Positions 11,170-21,264 of a stretch of DNA of 28,554 bases are shown piece after piece (the stretch's first letter is position 1; every line of letters starts with the position of its first letter). Under the pieces are notes generated by a model. The model ran no database searches, was not told the DNA's origin, and was given only the letters and a program-made list of their open reading frames with translations. The stretch comes from Entrophospora sp. SA101 (lineage: Eukaryota > Glomeromycota > Glomeromycetes > Entrophosporales > Entrophosporaceae): NCBI GenBank assembly GCA_958430865.1, contig CAUDNR010004100.1, forward strand, positions 25,595 to 54,148, written 5' to 3'. The position numbers were made by a program, and so were the translations under genes.

Positions 11170-11345
11170 ATGAGATGACAAATAAATATATATTTAAATT
11201 ACAGATAATTCTTTGAAAGATAAAACTAAAAAATTAAGTACAATAGCTGGTATTACCAATTGGAATGAATGGGTATGACCCGATGAAGGTGTTGAAAAAG
11301 ATGTATTTTTGCACAGCCTTTACCAGGGATTGATTCTTGGGATAA

Positions 11346-12300
11346 TTCGTAAATAGTAAAATGTTTTTTAGCATTTTTAATTAATACAATTGTCAATTAG
11401 CAAACTAAATGCATAAAACTTTTGTTAAAGTAAACAAATCAATGGTACAATCCAAAAAGACAGGACAAATATAAAAATGTTTTAATAATAGGATGATGCT
11501 TAAAAGTAAAATAAACAAATAAACAAATAAACGGTATGTATGATCTTCGTCACACTAACTAAATATTAAACGAAAAAAGAAAGATGCTTCGCCACCACCA
11601 AAAAAGTTGTTCTTAGTAGCATATATGAATAACAAAAAACAATAATGAATTCAATTGTTAAAACTAAATATCTCTTCTTAAATGTAAAATAATCAAAAAT
11701 TTTATTCTTACTAAACAGTTCTCTTTGATTGGAAAAAAATTATTATGTTTATCACGTGGAAAAAAAGGATTTAGTTATCTTTATTATATATATTTAAAAA
11801 TCCATTGATTGATAGAATGCCAATATGGATACAAAATATAATTAATCAATCTTATTAATCTATCTGGAAGCTAATAAATAGATAGAACACAAATAGAAAT
11901 ATAAATAGTTACATTTCTCAAATTCAAATAAATAATAAGCGGAATTATTGGTTTGAATTTTGAGGGTGGTTAGGTTTTGAATATGAATTTAGGTTTCAGA
12001 TATAGGTTTAGGTTTCGGGTAAGGTTTAGGTTTTGTAACCCGAAACCTAAAATAGACATTTTACCCGAAGCTGTTTCGGGAAGCCAAAAGGGTTTAGGGT
12101 CACAACATTGATGCTAACTAGGATTTTTTGTTTAAAGATTATTAGGAAAATTTTCAAATTCGAATTTTTAATTAAGATTATCAATTTTTACCGATAGATT
12201 TTTTAATTTATAAGAATTAACAGGTCTGAACGATTCTGGTATAGTCATTATAATTATAATAATAATGAATTATAATAATTACATTTTACAGATTAGTAAT
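11346..12300. other. AT-rich interval containing an inverted CCTAAA-type repeat
   Basis: No gene is supported. The only distinct content is the degenerate repeat annotated at 11955-12119 and (ta/att) low complexity. Confidence 0.4.
11955..12119 (-). repeat. Degenerate CCTAAA/CGAAACC-type dispersed repeat, copy 2 (inverted)
   Basis: Units such as TAGGTTTAGG, GGTTTCGGG and GGGTTTAGGGTCACAA are the reverse complement of the type at 3118-3315. The outer edge gtttagggtcacaa matches the outer edge of copy 1 exactly in inverted orientation (14 bp). A local hairpin forms between cccgaaacct and aggtttcggg. Confidence 0.6.
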
Positions 12301-12304
12301 AGTA

Positions 12305-12307
12305 TTA

Positions 12308-12352
<45 letters not shown>
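12305..12352 (+). repeat. (TTA)n microsatellite
   Basis: About fifteen consecutive TTA/ATT triplets with one TTG variant at the left end. Simple sequence only. Confidence 0.9.
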
Positions 12353-12353
<1 letters not shown>

Positions 12354-12540
12354 TAAGATTTATTTTATTTAGTGTTTTTCGGTAGCTTTATTTTATTTTG
12401 ACTTGTGCTCGCCCAACGTTAGATTCTTTTCAAGTAATTAATTAATTTTGCAGTAAGTTCGATAGGAATTACGAAATAAAAAATTTGAACAAAATTTATT
12501 GCTATAACTATTTAATTACAAAAAAAATATTAACTATTCT

Positions 12541-12638
12541 GCCCAGGTAGCTCAGTCGGTAGAGCGTGAGGCTTTTAAAGCTGTAACGTTAGCTGTAGTG
12601 CAACCTTAAGGTCCTGGGTTCGAGCCCCAGTCTGGGCG
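12541..12638 (+). tRNA. tRNA-Lys (UUU anticodon) with a 25-nt intron
   Basis: A full cloverleaf can be drawn. Acceptor GCCCAGG pairs with TCTGGGC (one G-T), followed by discriminator G. The D arm is GCTC...GAGC. The anticodon stem TGAGG/CCTTA includes one G-T pair. The T arm is CTGGG-TTCGAGC-CCCAG. The anticodon loop is C-TTTT-A plus an A after the intron, placing anticodon TTT at 12574-12576. The intron occupies 12578-12602, one base 3' of the anticodon, the canonical position for eukaryotic nuclear tRNA introns. Mature length without CCA is 73 nt. A-box (TAGCTCAGTCGG) and B-box (GGTTCGAGCCC) sequences are present for RNA polymerase III. Confidence 0.95.
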
Positions 12639-12648
12639 ACTAATATTA

Positions 12649-12660
12649 TTTTTTTTTTTT
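12649..12660 (+). terminator. RNA polymerase III poly-T terminator
   Basis: A run of 12 T starts 10 bases after the tRNA discriminator base, the usual Pol III termination signal. It also falls within the short upstream region of the Nudix gene, whose ATG is 17 bases further on. Confidence 0.8.
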
Positions 12661-12677
12661 CATTTTACACAATAAAA

Positions 12678-13826
12678 ATGTCTGATAATTTTGAAATTCA
12701 AGAATCAACAATTATATCGAAAGAATCTTTAAGTAATGAAAATTCTACATGGCTTGGTTTATACAAGATAACGTATTTGGATCAGAATGGCCAGAAAAGA
12801 GTAATTAACATTACTAATAAAATATATTTTATAACAACCAATTATATATATATATATAATAATAATAATAATAATTACATGTATGAATAAATTGTTTAGA
12901 TTTGGGAAACTGTACAAAAGAAAACAAGTAGAATTAGTGAAATTGATGGTAATTATTTTAATTATTGAAATAGACAAATAAAATCATTTTATTTTAATAA
13001 ATATCTTGACAAAACTTATTAAAATAATATATAATGTATAATATATAGCTGTTGGTGTAATTCCATTATTAAAATCAAGGCATTCAAGCTCAATAAAAAC
13101 AGTTCTTTGCGTACAATTTCGTCCCACTATAGGAAGAAAATGTATAGAACTTCCTGGTGGTAAATAATCATAAATCACACAGTAATATGATTTAATATAA
13201 TAATTCATTCAATTCTCAATTTAATTAATTCATTCGTTCTATCTTTTCCCTGCTTAGGATTTATTGATAAAGGTGAAACACCTGAACAAGCAGCATTACG
13301 AGAATTATACGAGGAGACAGGATATAAAGGTAAAGTTATAACTAAAGTTTCACCTGCTATGTTTAGTGATGTAGGAATAACTGATGGTTGCGTGAAATTG
13401 GTTTTGGTCGAGGTGATGAAAACAAAATTTTTTTATTGATTAATTAATCAATTATTATTATCAAAGGAATTAAGAATATATATGTGTGTATATATATAAT
13501 ATATTAAAGGTTGATTTAGATGATGAAATTAATAAAAATCCAATTCCAAAACTTGAAGAAGAAGAATTTATTGATATTATAATAGTTGATTTAAAAGATC
13601 TCCTTTCAACTTTACAAGGTTTTTTATTGGTTTATTATCTTTCTCTGATTAGTTAACTTTTAAATGGAAAAAAACAAAATTTACAATAAATAACTAAATT
13701 TCTAAAAACTTAGAATATGATAAACAAGGATATGGAATAGATTCAAGAATAGGCTCATTTTCTTTAGGTTTATTTATGTCTACTACAAACAATATAAATA
13801 ACGAGCAGCTTAAATCTTTTTTATAG
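12678..13826 (+). CDS. NUDT5-type Nudix hydrolase (ADP-sugar pyrophosphatase), six exons
   Basis: Predicted exons: 12678-12800, 12900-12948, 13049-13159, 13258-13412, 13510-13618 and 13714-13826. All junctions are GT-AG, the frame is continuous, and the product is 219 residues. The Nudix box is exact: G-FIDKG-E-TPEQAAL-RELYEETGY, with the metal-binding Glu residues in REL-YEE. Upstream is the KRIWETVQKKTSR strand typical of ADP-ribose pyrophosphatases; downstream are SPAMFSDVGITD, the acidic EEEEFID and the C-terminal GYGIDSRIGSFSLGLF, all as in NUDT5. Human NUDT5 is also 219 residues (established knowledge). The expected reaction is hydrolysis of ADP-ribose and other ADP-sugars to AMP plus sugar phosphate, Mg-dependent, in cytosol or nucleus. 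The start lies only 40 bp past the tRNA-Lys, so the promoter must be very compact or overlap the tRNA. Confidence 0.9.
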
Positions 13827-14083
13827 CATTTGAAATCTCTATTGTTATATGTTAAGCCTTATCATTTTTATTGTTATTATTAAAAAATTTTTTTTTTTTT
13901 TGAAAATTCATATATCATCAGATTCTTTGAAAAATTTTTTTTTTATTGCCAAGACATGTAGGGCAGTTAGATTTGTTTATCACGATAGTAGTAGTACAAA
14001 TACACAAAATAAAATAAATGAATTTTTTTTTAATTACAAAGTTTTAAATTTTTTGTCATTTTAACCAACATAAAATTTTACAA
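13827..14083. other. Nudix-calmodulin intergenic region
   Basis: Only about 257 bp separate the Nudix stop from the calmodulin ATG. It is T-rich with several poly-T runs (13884-13900, 13936-13944, 14022-14032). It must hold the Nudix 3' end and the calmodulin promoter plus 5' UTR. No TATA box is clear enough to call. Confidence 0.4.
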
Positions 14084-14927
<844 letters not shown>

Positions 14928-15046
14928 TAATTTAGCATTAATTAATTAACTTATATTTTTATTTATAAAATAATTTTTAATTGTTCATATATATCTTGTA
15001 TGTATGATTTATAAAGATGTGACGTATGTATTATTTTTAATATCAT

Positions 15047-15437
15047 AATGCAATGATTGATTGATTGATTAATTAATTACTTATATGCTCTTTATATGTT
15101 ATGAAAAACAAATTTTCATCGTCATCATTATTACAAATGCAATGATTAATCAATTAACTTTATTTTATCATTTATATATGCCTTGCTCTTGCTCGTTCTA
15201 TTTTATGAAAATATAAAATTTTCATCATTATTATTACAAATGCAATGATTGATTGATTGATTAATTAATTGATTAATTACTTTATTGTTTATATGCTATG
15301 CTCTTTCTTGTGAAAATATAAAAATTTCACGTTACAAATGAAACGATGAATTAATTAATTGCTTTATTATTTATTATGTGCTCTTTCTTGTTCTGTTTTA
15401 TGAAAATATAAAAGTTTTCATCGTTGTCATTATTAAA
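15047..15437 (+). repeat. Four-copy tandem repeat, about 89-103 bp unit, with a conserved hairpin
   Basis: Units start at AATGCAATGATTGATT or a variant (15047, 15136, 15239, 15337). Each proceeds through TTAATTAATT, TGCTCTTTCTTGTTCT and a small inverted repeat of the type ATGAAAAT-loop-ATTTTCAT, ending TCATCATTATTAC. It sits 120 bp past the calmodulin stop and 60 bp before the end of the convergent FHA-like gene, so it may be transcribed in either 3' UTR. Confidence 0.85.
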
Positions 15438-15500
15438 AATTTTTGGTTAAATTAAGAAATTTTAATAAGCTAAAAGTTAAACAAACCACATCTCGCCATA

Positions 15501-16990
15501 TCAATGAATCGATCTCTTAAGAATACATCTAGTAATTCTTTCCTTTGTTTTCCCTCTCGGTCTAATTATAGGGCTTCTGATTGATCTAACCCTCTTAAAA
15601 ATCACCCCACCAACATCATTAACAATTTCGTCATCCACCATTATCTTATGTTTTGGTGAATTAAATGCTGTTGTTTCCTCCCCAATTTTACTTTCTTCGA
15701 TCTTTTTTTTCACTTTAATTATTTTCTTTTTTTGTTTATCATCACCCTCATTCTCATGTGGTGAAGAAGAAAAAGAAGATTCGCAGGAACTACCTAGATT
15801 AGATGATTCATCTGAAATATAAAACTCTTCTTCTTCTTCACTACCAAAATCATGATCAGTAAACCTTTTTCTTTTCCTTTTATTCGATATTTCTTCTTCA
15901 CTAGTATTTCCATCGTATTCATTATCGTCCCCACCTTCTCCTTCTATTATTTCTTTCATTACATTAACGCTATTAGTAGAAAAAGGTTGTGGCCTAAAAG
16001 ATCCTTGCGATGATGATGCAGGATGTTCTATGAACGAATGAGATGATAATTGAGAATTAACATCATCAGTTTGTAGAGAAGAGCTATTTGAATCTTTTGT
16101 ATTATCTGTAATTAACGAATCTTGATCACTTCCAACTAAAAATGATGGAACGTCCAATGGTATTATTGCACCGTTATCACTAATGCCGTTACCATCACCA
16201 CTATCATAAGAATTACTATTATCAACAGCTCCTAAATTAAGATTTTGTAATAATGTAGCTGTACCAGAACCTAAATTAAGATTTCCTAGCAATGTTGCTG
16301 GACCAGCTGATGACAAGGATGAACCAAATTCATAATTGTAACTGTCTAATGAATCATTATGTTGATCTTCTAATTGAAGAATAGATACAACAAATGGATA
16401 TTTTTCCTAGAATATTTACTCAATTTCACCAAAAAAAAAAAAGAAAAAATTTTTTTGTTAAACTACATAAAAAACTTTATTTTTCTACGAATAATAGAAT
16501 TGCTTCCAAAAAAAAAAAAAAAATCAAAATTTTTTTTGCTACCTGCATCAAAGTTAACATGTCATCATGATAAATTTCTATTTTATTGTGTTTATATATC
16601 TTTTCAGATCCACGCATCATTATATTTGATCCAAACTTAAAAATAAATTATTAATAAACCATGTATAAATTCATTAATAGTTACAATATGTTTGCCACTT
16701 AATCACATATAAATCATCCTTAAAAATTTACCAATGTAGCATAAACTCGACCATTCTTAACTTCAAATTTCACTTGTTTTTTAAAAAAATGACGCGAGTA
16801 TAATTATTAAATGATAAAGAAAACGAGAACTAGGCTGATGAAAAAACAAGATAAATATACCATGTACTTCATTAAGAGCTTTATCATCAACAAATCCTTG
16901 ACGCCTGCCAAGTTCAAGTGTATCAGGTTCAATAAAGCTATAGACTTTATTAATTGGTTCTAAAAAAGTGATTATTACTTTTGTCAGCAT
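15501..16990 (-). CDS. FHA-like domain protein (PNKP/APLF/aprataxin type) with acidic-basic nuclear tail
   Basis: Predicted exons on the minus strand: 16861-16990, 16732-16772, 16543-16635 and 15501-16406; GT-AG throughout, frame continuous, 389 residues. Residues about 1-105 look like the FHA variant of PNKP, aprataxin and APLF. LELGRRQGFVDDKALNEVHV matches the LGR...DK-LS--HV signature, followed by V-x-x-x-G-N and DDMLTLMQEKYPFVV, matching the family's GD-L-LL--YPF ending. The phospho-binding Ser of LSR is replaced (LNE). The remaining ~280 residues are disordered: two copies of ATLL-x-NLNLG near 121-145, acidic and Ser-rich stretches, a nuclear-localisation-like NKRKRKRF, and a basic C terminus. 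Expected role: nuclear phosphopeptide scaffold, possibly in DNA repair; this is inference. The start at 16990 gives a complete first strand, but a further upstream exon cannot be excluded. It is convergent with calmodulin. Confidence 0.7.
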
Positions 16991-17966
16991 TGTTATTGTT
17001 ATTAAAAAAATAAAAATTACAGATAGTTGTTAATTTATTGATTTGATTTGATTTACTGATTTGATAGTTTAATAAGTCACATGTTTGATGATTATAAATA
17101 ATACTAACTAGTACTGGACAACAATAATAATAATTCACATACCATTCACTCGACGTCAAGTCGCTCCAAACAAATACCTTTTATGGTAAAACTGGGAGTC
17201 GTGCGCTGTAGTTTAGCGTAAGAAAAAAATTAGTAAAGAATCGGTACTACGCTTCGTATTGTTTTTGCTTAGAGTTTTTAATTTTTTTGAATTCCTTTTT
17301 TGAAAAAAACTTTTTAGAAATTCTGAGATTTTACAAACTTCAACTCATAGTAATAATAATAGTAACTGAGTGAATATGAATGATGAATTTTTTGTTTTTT
17401 ATTTTCAATATGTTTATTTATTTTTTGAAACTATGTAATCGAACAGGTTTGGTTTTTTGTTTGGTTAGTGTGATGAAGATCATATTATTTATATATGTAG
17501 AATAAAATTAGTATTAGCTAAAGCTAAAAAACATTTATTTAAAACATTCTACGAATTAATTTTTTTTTTTTGAAACTCGTGAATGAAAACAAAAAATCTC
17601 TTGAAATTCAGTAGCATAGACACTTAGTTGAGATGGATCCATCTGCATTACTTTGAATGACAAAAAACACCAGTACTTGTACCAGGATAAAAGATGACAA
17701 TAAAGAAAATAATAATGATGGTTAGAGTTTCTATTCGTAATACAATTTCTTATTTGAATTATTCATAATAAACTTCAATTTTTATTCGTTTTATTTAAAT
17801 TAACTTTCAATGGAATTCGAATACTCAAATTCATAATGAATAAAACAAATAGTAATAATAATAACGATAGTAGCAGTAATAATGATGCCAGCAAGCTTTA
17901 GTACCATTTGAGAGAGATCAACTGAAATTTATTTAAGTTTTTAGCTGACTAAGGTTTTCTACTTGT
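16991..17966. other. Intergenic, upstream of the FHA-like gene
   Basis: No gene is supported. The first 200 bp should hold the FHA-like promoter or 5' UTR (minus strand). The 17175-17230 stretch is less AT-rich (gggagtcgtgcgctgtag) but does not fold as a tRNA. The rest is AT-rich with trinucleotide tracts (taataata near 17851). Confidence 0.4.
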
Positions 17967-18420
17967 AATTATTGATGAATTGTTAATCAAAGAATAATTG
18001 AAAGATATCCAAATGTTTTATTAACTGGAAATTTAAAAGAAACGCCTCGTATTTTAGATTAGGATGGATTAGGAGTGTTGTATAAAAGTTAAATAAATAA
18101 TGATACTACAAATCCAATTGAGAATTTGGATGAAACTAATGATAATGAAAACAATGATAATAATAATGACAATAATGATAATATTAAAAAAATATTAAAA
18201 ATGATAGCATCAATGACATTGATGACATTGGTGATAATGATAAACAAAGTTTAGTCTAGATCAAGGCTCAAATATTAACAAATCAAAAGGTCAGGATTAT
18301 TGCAGCAGAAATATCAAGAAAATGTTTCAACCAATTGGGATACGCATACACATCTTCTAGAAGAATGAAAATTATGTTTAGTGTTAAATAAGCCAAATAT
18401 GCAGGCAGTGATTTAATAAT
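17967..18420 (+). pseudogene. Decayed gene fragment in copy A
   Basis: The plus strand reads KDIQ/RYPNVLLTGNLKETPRIL, then DGLGVLYKS and INND, NPIENLDETNDN and Asn/Asp-rich codons, with stops where copy B has sense codons. ILD-stop-DGL corresponds to ILDWDVL in B, and KS-stop-INND corresponds to KSQINND. Further on are fragments like NQLGYAYTSS and IMFSV. The function is not recognised. The Asn-rich section suggests a low-complexity linker. Confidence 0.55.
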
Positions 18421-18871
18421 ATAATAACATTTTAAATGAATAGAATTTAATATATTACTTTATATACCTTTTTAAAAGGTTATTCTACGATCAATCAAGT
18501 ATTGGGTTGTATTTAAAGTAAAACTTGGTAGTAAATTGTGAACTGAAGTTGGTAATATTTTGAGAATAATAGTTAATGATTTATTCAAAGTGTGTTTTTT
18601 CTTTAATATAATGGTGGCTATTATTGATTATAGGAGTTATTCAGCAAGTGAATTGCATGCAAAATTTGAGATGGAAAATGTAGAAATCTTGATAATGAAG
18701 AAAGTTACTATTAATCTTTATTAATTTTAAAATAAATATAATCAAAGAGATTAAATAATAAATAATAAATTCTTGTAGCAAGTATTAAAAAATATTGTTT
18801 TAATTGATAATAAATAAATTATTGTATTTAATATTTTAATTTCTAATTGGTAAAGGATAAGCTTATTGAAT

Positions 18872-19318
18872 TTAAATATCCATTTGTTCTTGTTGTTCTT
18901 CTAATTCCATTTTCAATTCAGTTATTTCTTCTTTAAGTCTACAAAGCTTCTGTAATTCTTCATTATTGATAATATCATGTAATTTGTCTTTCTTCCGGAT
19001 CAGTGAATTGTGTAAAAGTGTTAGATCTTCCTGACTTTTCAATACTTCATTTAAAATAGTCAAATCATCCTGAGTTATTTTGGTTTTGATATTATCGAAA
19101 AGCTCTTCGAACTCTTTTCTTTTATCATCTAGTTCCGGTCCGGATAATTCTTCAGTTGGTTCATCGTCATCATCATCATCATTTTTATTAAAACTATAAG
19201 TGAAATTAGCGTTGTCACCAACTGTAACGCCAATTATTGTAAGACCATTTTTGACGGTCACTTGTCCTCCTATGTTAATAGGTGGTTTTTCTTGAGCTTG
19301 ATCGTTATCTATTCTCAT
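18872..19318 (-). CDS. Small coiled-coil protein with N-terminal Gly/Asn/Phe motif, paralogue A
   Basis: A 148-residue single-exon protein. Residues about 13-45 are a beta-prone segment (QVTVKNGLTIIGVTVGDNAN, then FTYSFNKN) with regularly spaced Gly and Asn. An Asp run (DDDDDDE) follows, then a helical coiled-coil region from about residue 58 to the end (ELDDKRKEFEELFDNIKTKI, LTILNEVLKSQEDLTLLHNS, NEELQKLCRLKEEITELKME). Paralogue B at 21265-21693 matches in both halves; the TBC gene's last exon matches the coiled-coil half only. It has no signal peptide or membrane segment, so is probably cytosolic. The N-terminal motif loosely recalls the core of RHIM/PP-type amyloid motifs (V-x-V-G-x-N), which is a hypothesis. 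The function is unknown. Confidence 0.65.
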   Translation of the reverse strand: MRIDNDQAQEKPPINIGGQVTVKNGLTIIGVTVGDNANFTYSFNKNDDDDDDEPTEELSGPELDDKRKEFEELFDNIKTKITQDDLTILNEVLKSQEDLTLLHNSLIRKKDKLHDIINNEELQKLCRLKEEITELKMELEEQQEQMDI

Positions 19319-19406
19319 GATATTATTATTATTATAGAATTGGCAAAGGAATTAAAGAAAAAATTCGTTGTAGTGTGACCATTGCGTGATATCCGATGGA
19401 CGGGTA

Positions 19407-19422
19407 TAACCAAATTTAGAAT
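19407..19422 (-). promoter_or_regulatory. Conserved upstream motif of paralogue A
   Basis: TAACCAAATTTAGAAT (plus-strand reading) is identical at 21816-21831 upstream of paralogue B. It lies about 90 bp upstream of the A start codon and about 120 bp upstream of B. It may be a shared promoter element or simply well-preserved duplicate sequence. Confidence 0.3.
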
Positions 19423-19470
19423 TACTAACCATATATATATATACAATAACATCATAATTTGGTATATCTA

Positions 19471-19562
19471 ACCTTGTCACGGGTTGGACACATAAAAATC
19501 CGTTATGAAAAGAATTTAATTATTATTATAGTCCGTTCTGGCGAGGTACGCTGTGACAAGGT
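19471..19562. repeat. Short inverted repeat present in copy A only
   Basis: ACCTTGTCAC (19471-19480) and GTGACAAGGT (19553-19562) are perfect inverted 10-mers about 72 bp apart. The corresponding interval of copy B is shorter and lacks them, so this is probably a small insertion after duplication. Confidence 0.5.
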
Positions 19563-19778
19563 TTGACCGTATGGTGCACGCCATTTATGAATGTTTATCC
19601 CAAAACTTTAAAATATAGATTTAAATTTGTTTTATATTGCAAGAAGCGCAAAAGGTTTTTATATGACCGTTTAGGAAACAGTAATTTAATCAATTCAAAC
19701 AAGAATTCCTTAGGATTAAACGTTTATTCTTATTCAAGAAACTAGATCGATGTGCAATTATTACGCGCTGGTAGTAGG

Positions 19779-20139
19779 ATTCCGCAAACTTTATAGGTCA
19801 GAACAAAAATTTCTGTTCGTTATATGATTTGACCCAGACTAAAATTAAGTTTAATATATAACTTGACTCTAAATTTTGCAATAATAAAATTAGAAAAAAG
19901 AACATAATTTGACCCATAATACAATTATTATAACAATTGAATGTTTATAAATTATTTTATTTAATTCAAATTGTATTTAAGTTTACTGGAATGTATAGTA
20001 TTTTTCTTTTCTTTGTATAAGAATTTTGAAATTTCTATATCAAAACACTTGAACAAGGCCCTGGAAACTCATATCAGATGTTCTCGGCCAAGGTTTTTCT
20101 GTTGGCTTACATCATTATTTATGAGATGGTGCAATGTGC
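19779..20139. other. Spacer between copies A and B
   Basis: No intact gene. A plus-strand run just before copy B (about 20040-20140) reads EQGPGNSYQMFSAKVFLLAY then IIIYEMVQCA, which continues into the decayed gene of copy B. The motif tatgatttgacccagac / cataatttgacccata occurs twice (about 19822 and 19905). Confidence 0.4.
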
Positions 20140-20720
20140 AATTATTGATGAATTGTTAATCAAAGAATAATTAAAAAATATCCAAATGTTTTATTAACTA
20201 AAAATTTAGAAGAAACTTCTTGTATTTTAGATTGGGATGTATTAGGAGTGTTGCATAAAAGTCAAATAAATAATGATATCAATAATCCAATTGAGAATTT
20301 GGATGAAATCAATGATAATAATAATAATGACAATAATGATAATATTAAAAATGACATTGATGATATTGATGATAATGATGAACAAAATTTAGCCTAGACC
20401 AATGCTCGAATATTAACAAATCAAAAGGTTGGGATTAGTGTTGGTTTCCAAAAACTAGAGAGTTTCGCAAGTCAAAAGGTTTCGTCATAAGTCGAAACTA
20501 GTTTTGATTTTTGATTATTGACTTTTGATTTAGTTTTGACATATAACTTTTAGTTTTATTTTTTGACTTTCGCGCCTTCAAAATAGTTTTGGCGATTAAC
20601 ACTAGTTGTGATAATAAAGAAAGTCAATTAGGATATGCACACATATCTTCTGAAAGAATTACGCATCAGAAAATTATGTTCAGTGTTAAAAATAAGCCAA
20701 ATGTTCAGATAATGATTTAA
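20046..20720 (+). pseudogene. Decayed gene fragment, copy B, interrupted by a MITE
   Basis: The best-preserved version of the duplicated plus-strand gene. SAKVFLLAYIIIYEMVQC-AIIDELLIKE ends at a stop. A shifted frame then reads KKYPNVLLTKNLEETSCILD, WDVLGVLHKSQINND and NPIENLDEIND. An Asn/Asp-rich section and ARILTNQKVG follow up to the MITE at 20435. After the MITE come QLGYAHISSE and IMFSV-NKPNVQ. Frameshifts make it non-functional. The protein family is not recognised. Confidence 0.55.
20435..20605. mobile_element. 171-bp MITE, copy 1, inside duplication B
   Basis: Ends TTAGTGTTGGTTTCCAAAA and, inverted, CTAGTGTTAATCGCCAAAAC. It is flanked by ttggga on the left and ttgtga on the right, a likely 6-bp (or longer) target duplication with one mismatch. 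The uninterrupted sequence in copy C reads ttgggatgattg at this point, so the empty site is visible. The interior matches the element at 23911-24078 in reverse orientation. Confidence 0.85.
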
Positions 20721-21264
20721 TATAATAGCATTGTAAATGAATTATATATATACATTTAAAAGGTTGTTCTATGACCTAATCAAATATTGGGTTTTATTTA
20801 AAGTAAACTTGGTGGTGATTGTGAGCTGAAGTTGGTAATATTTTGGAAATAGAAAATGTAGGAGAATTATGGTTAGTGATTTATTCAAAGTGTTTTTTCT
20901 TTAATAGCAGTGGTTATTATTTAATTGGTCGATTTATATGAGTTATTCAGCAAGCGAATTGCGAAATCTGAGATGGAAAATGGCTTTGGCTTTGCAACAT
21001 GTGTAGAATGTTGATAGTGAAGAAAGTTACTATTATTCTTTATTCAAAAGATTTGGCTGTCATTATTAATTTTAAATAAAACATATAAATATAAGTAAAT
21101 AATAAATTAAAGAGATTAAATAATTGAACATTAGTGTAAAATTTTAAGTTTTATATTATATAAAAAATTAGATGGCTTTAATTGATAATAAATTATTGTA
21201 TTAAATATTTTAATTTCTAATTGGTAAAGGGATAAGCTTATTGAATTTGAGCATCCATTTGTTG

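Larger units (their letters stand above)
9303..11345 (+). pseudogene. Decayed FYR-like plus transposase-like (DDE-type) gene
   Basis: Coding remnants occur in order on the plus strand. 9303-9551 is an 82-codon start (ALISDLHYEPFSHYWW, FPICIGQRIVTHLNGHDF), followed by a one-base frameshift near 9550. About 9715-10030 reads GTGYQSSLIYKYKKKHSLF, EGTSPIEVWKKT and GYQLFGLDNIIVQNFIKKHK, ending at a TAG. The middle piece resembles an FYRN/FYRC (F/Y-rich) domain: GY-S-Y, SP-W-K, then FGL-V-FI. About 10560-10800 reads ALFIVDYKMKILP, ETKSELYGKRGW and AGEAKTPLDFHHA. About 10945-11070 reads GFTIESGEVIEVAIKN. 11205-11345 closes the relic. The acidic residues in VDYKM and EAGEAK...DFHH suggest an RNase H-like transposase or integrase core, and a central segment seems deleted. 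In-frame TAA/TAG/TGA and frameshifts argue for a pseudogene. I recall similar proteins as an expanded glomeromycotan family; that is from memory. Confidence 0.6.
17967..19778. repeat. Segmental duplication, copy A
   Basis: Shares an ordered series of matching blocks with copy B (20140-21995) on the same strand. These are aattattgatgaattgttaa at the left edge, the asparagine-codon-rich GATAAT tract, the flank gtgatttattcaaagtg, the small minus-strand coiled-coil gene, its upstream taaccaaatttagaat, and the right edge near 19770. Part of it also matches copy C at 25121-26130. Confidence 0.85.

Noticed and set aside
16950..17159. Extra upstream exon for the FHA-like gene (TSSEWYVN...)
   Set aside because: It has no in-frame ATG, and splicing at the apparent GTATGT donor into the next exon creates a stop.
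17161..17235. Possible tRNA or small RNA in a locally GC-richer stretch
   Set aside because: No acceptor-stem complementarity and no intact T-arm or B-box.
18872..19318. Asp run read as a CRISPR or toxin-associated feature
   Set aside because: A simple GAT/GAC trinucleotide expansion inside a coiled-coil protein. No toxin-family similarity is visible.
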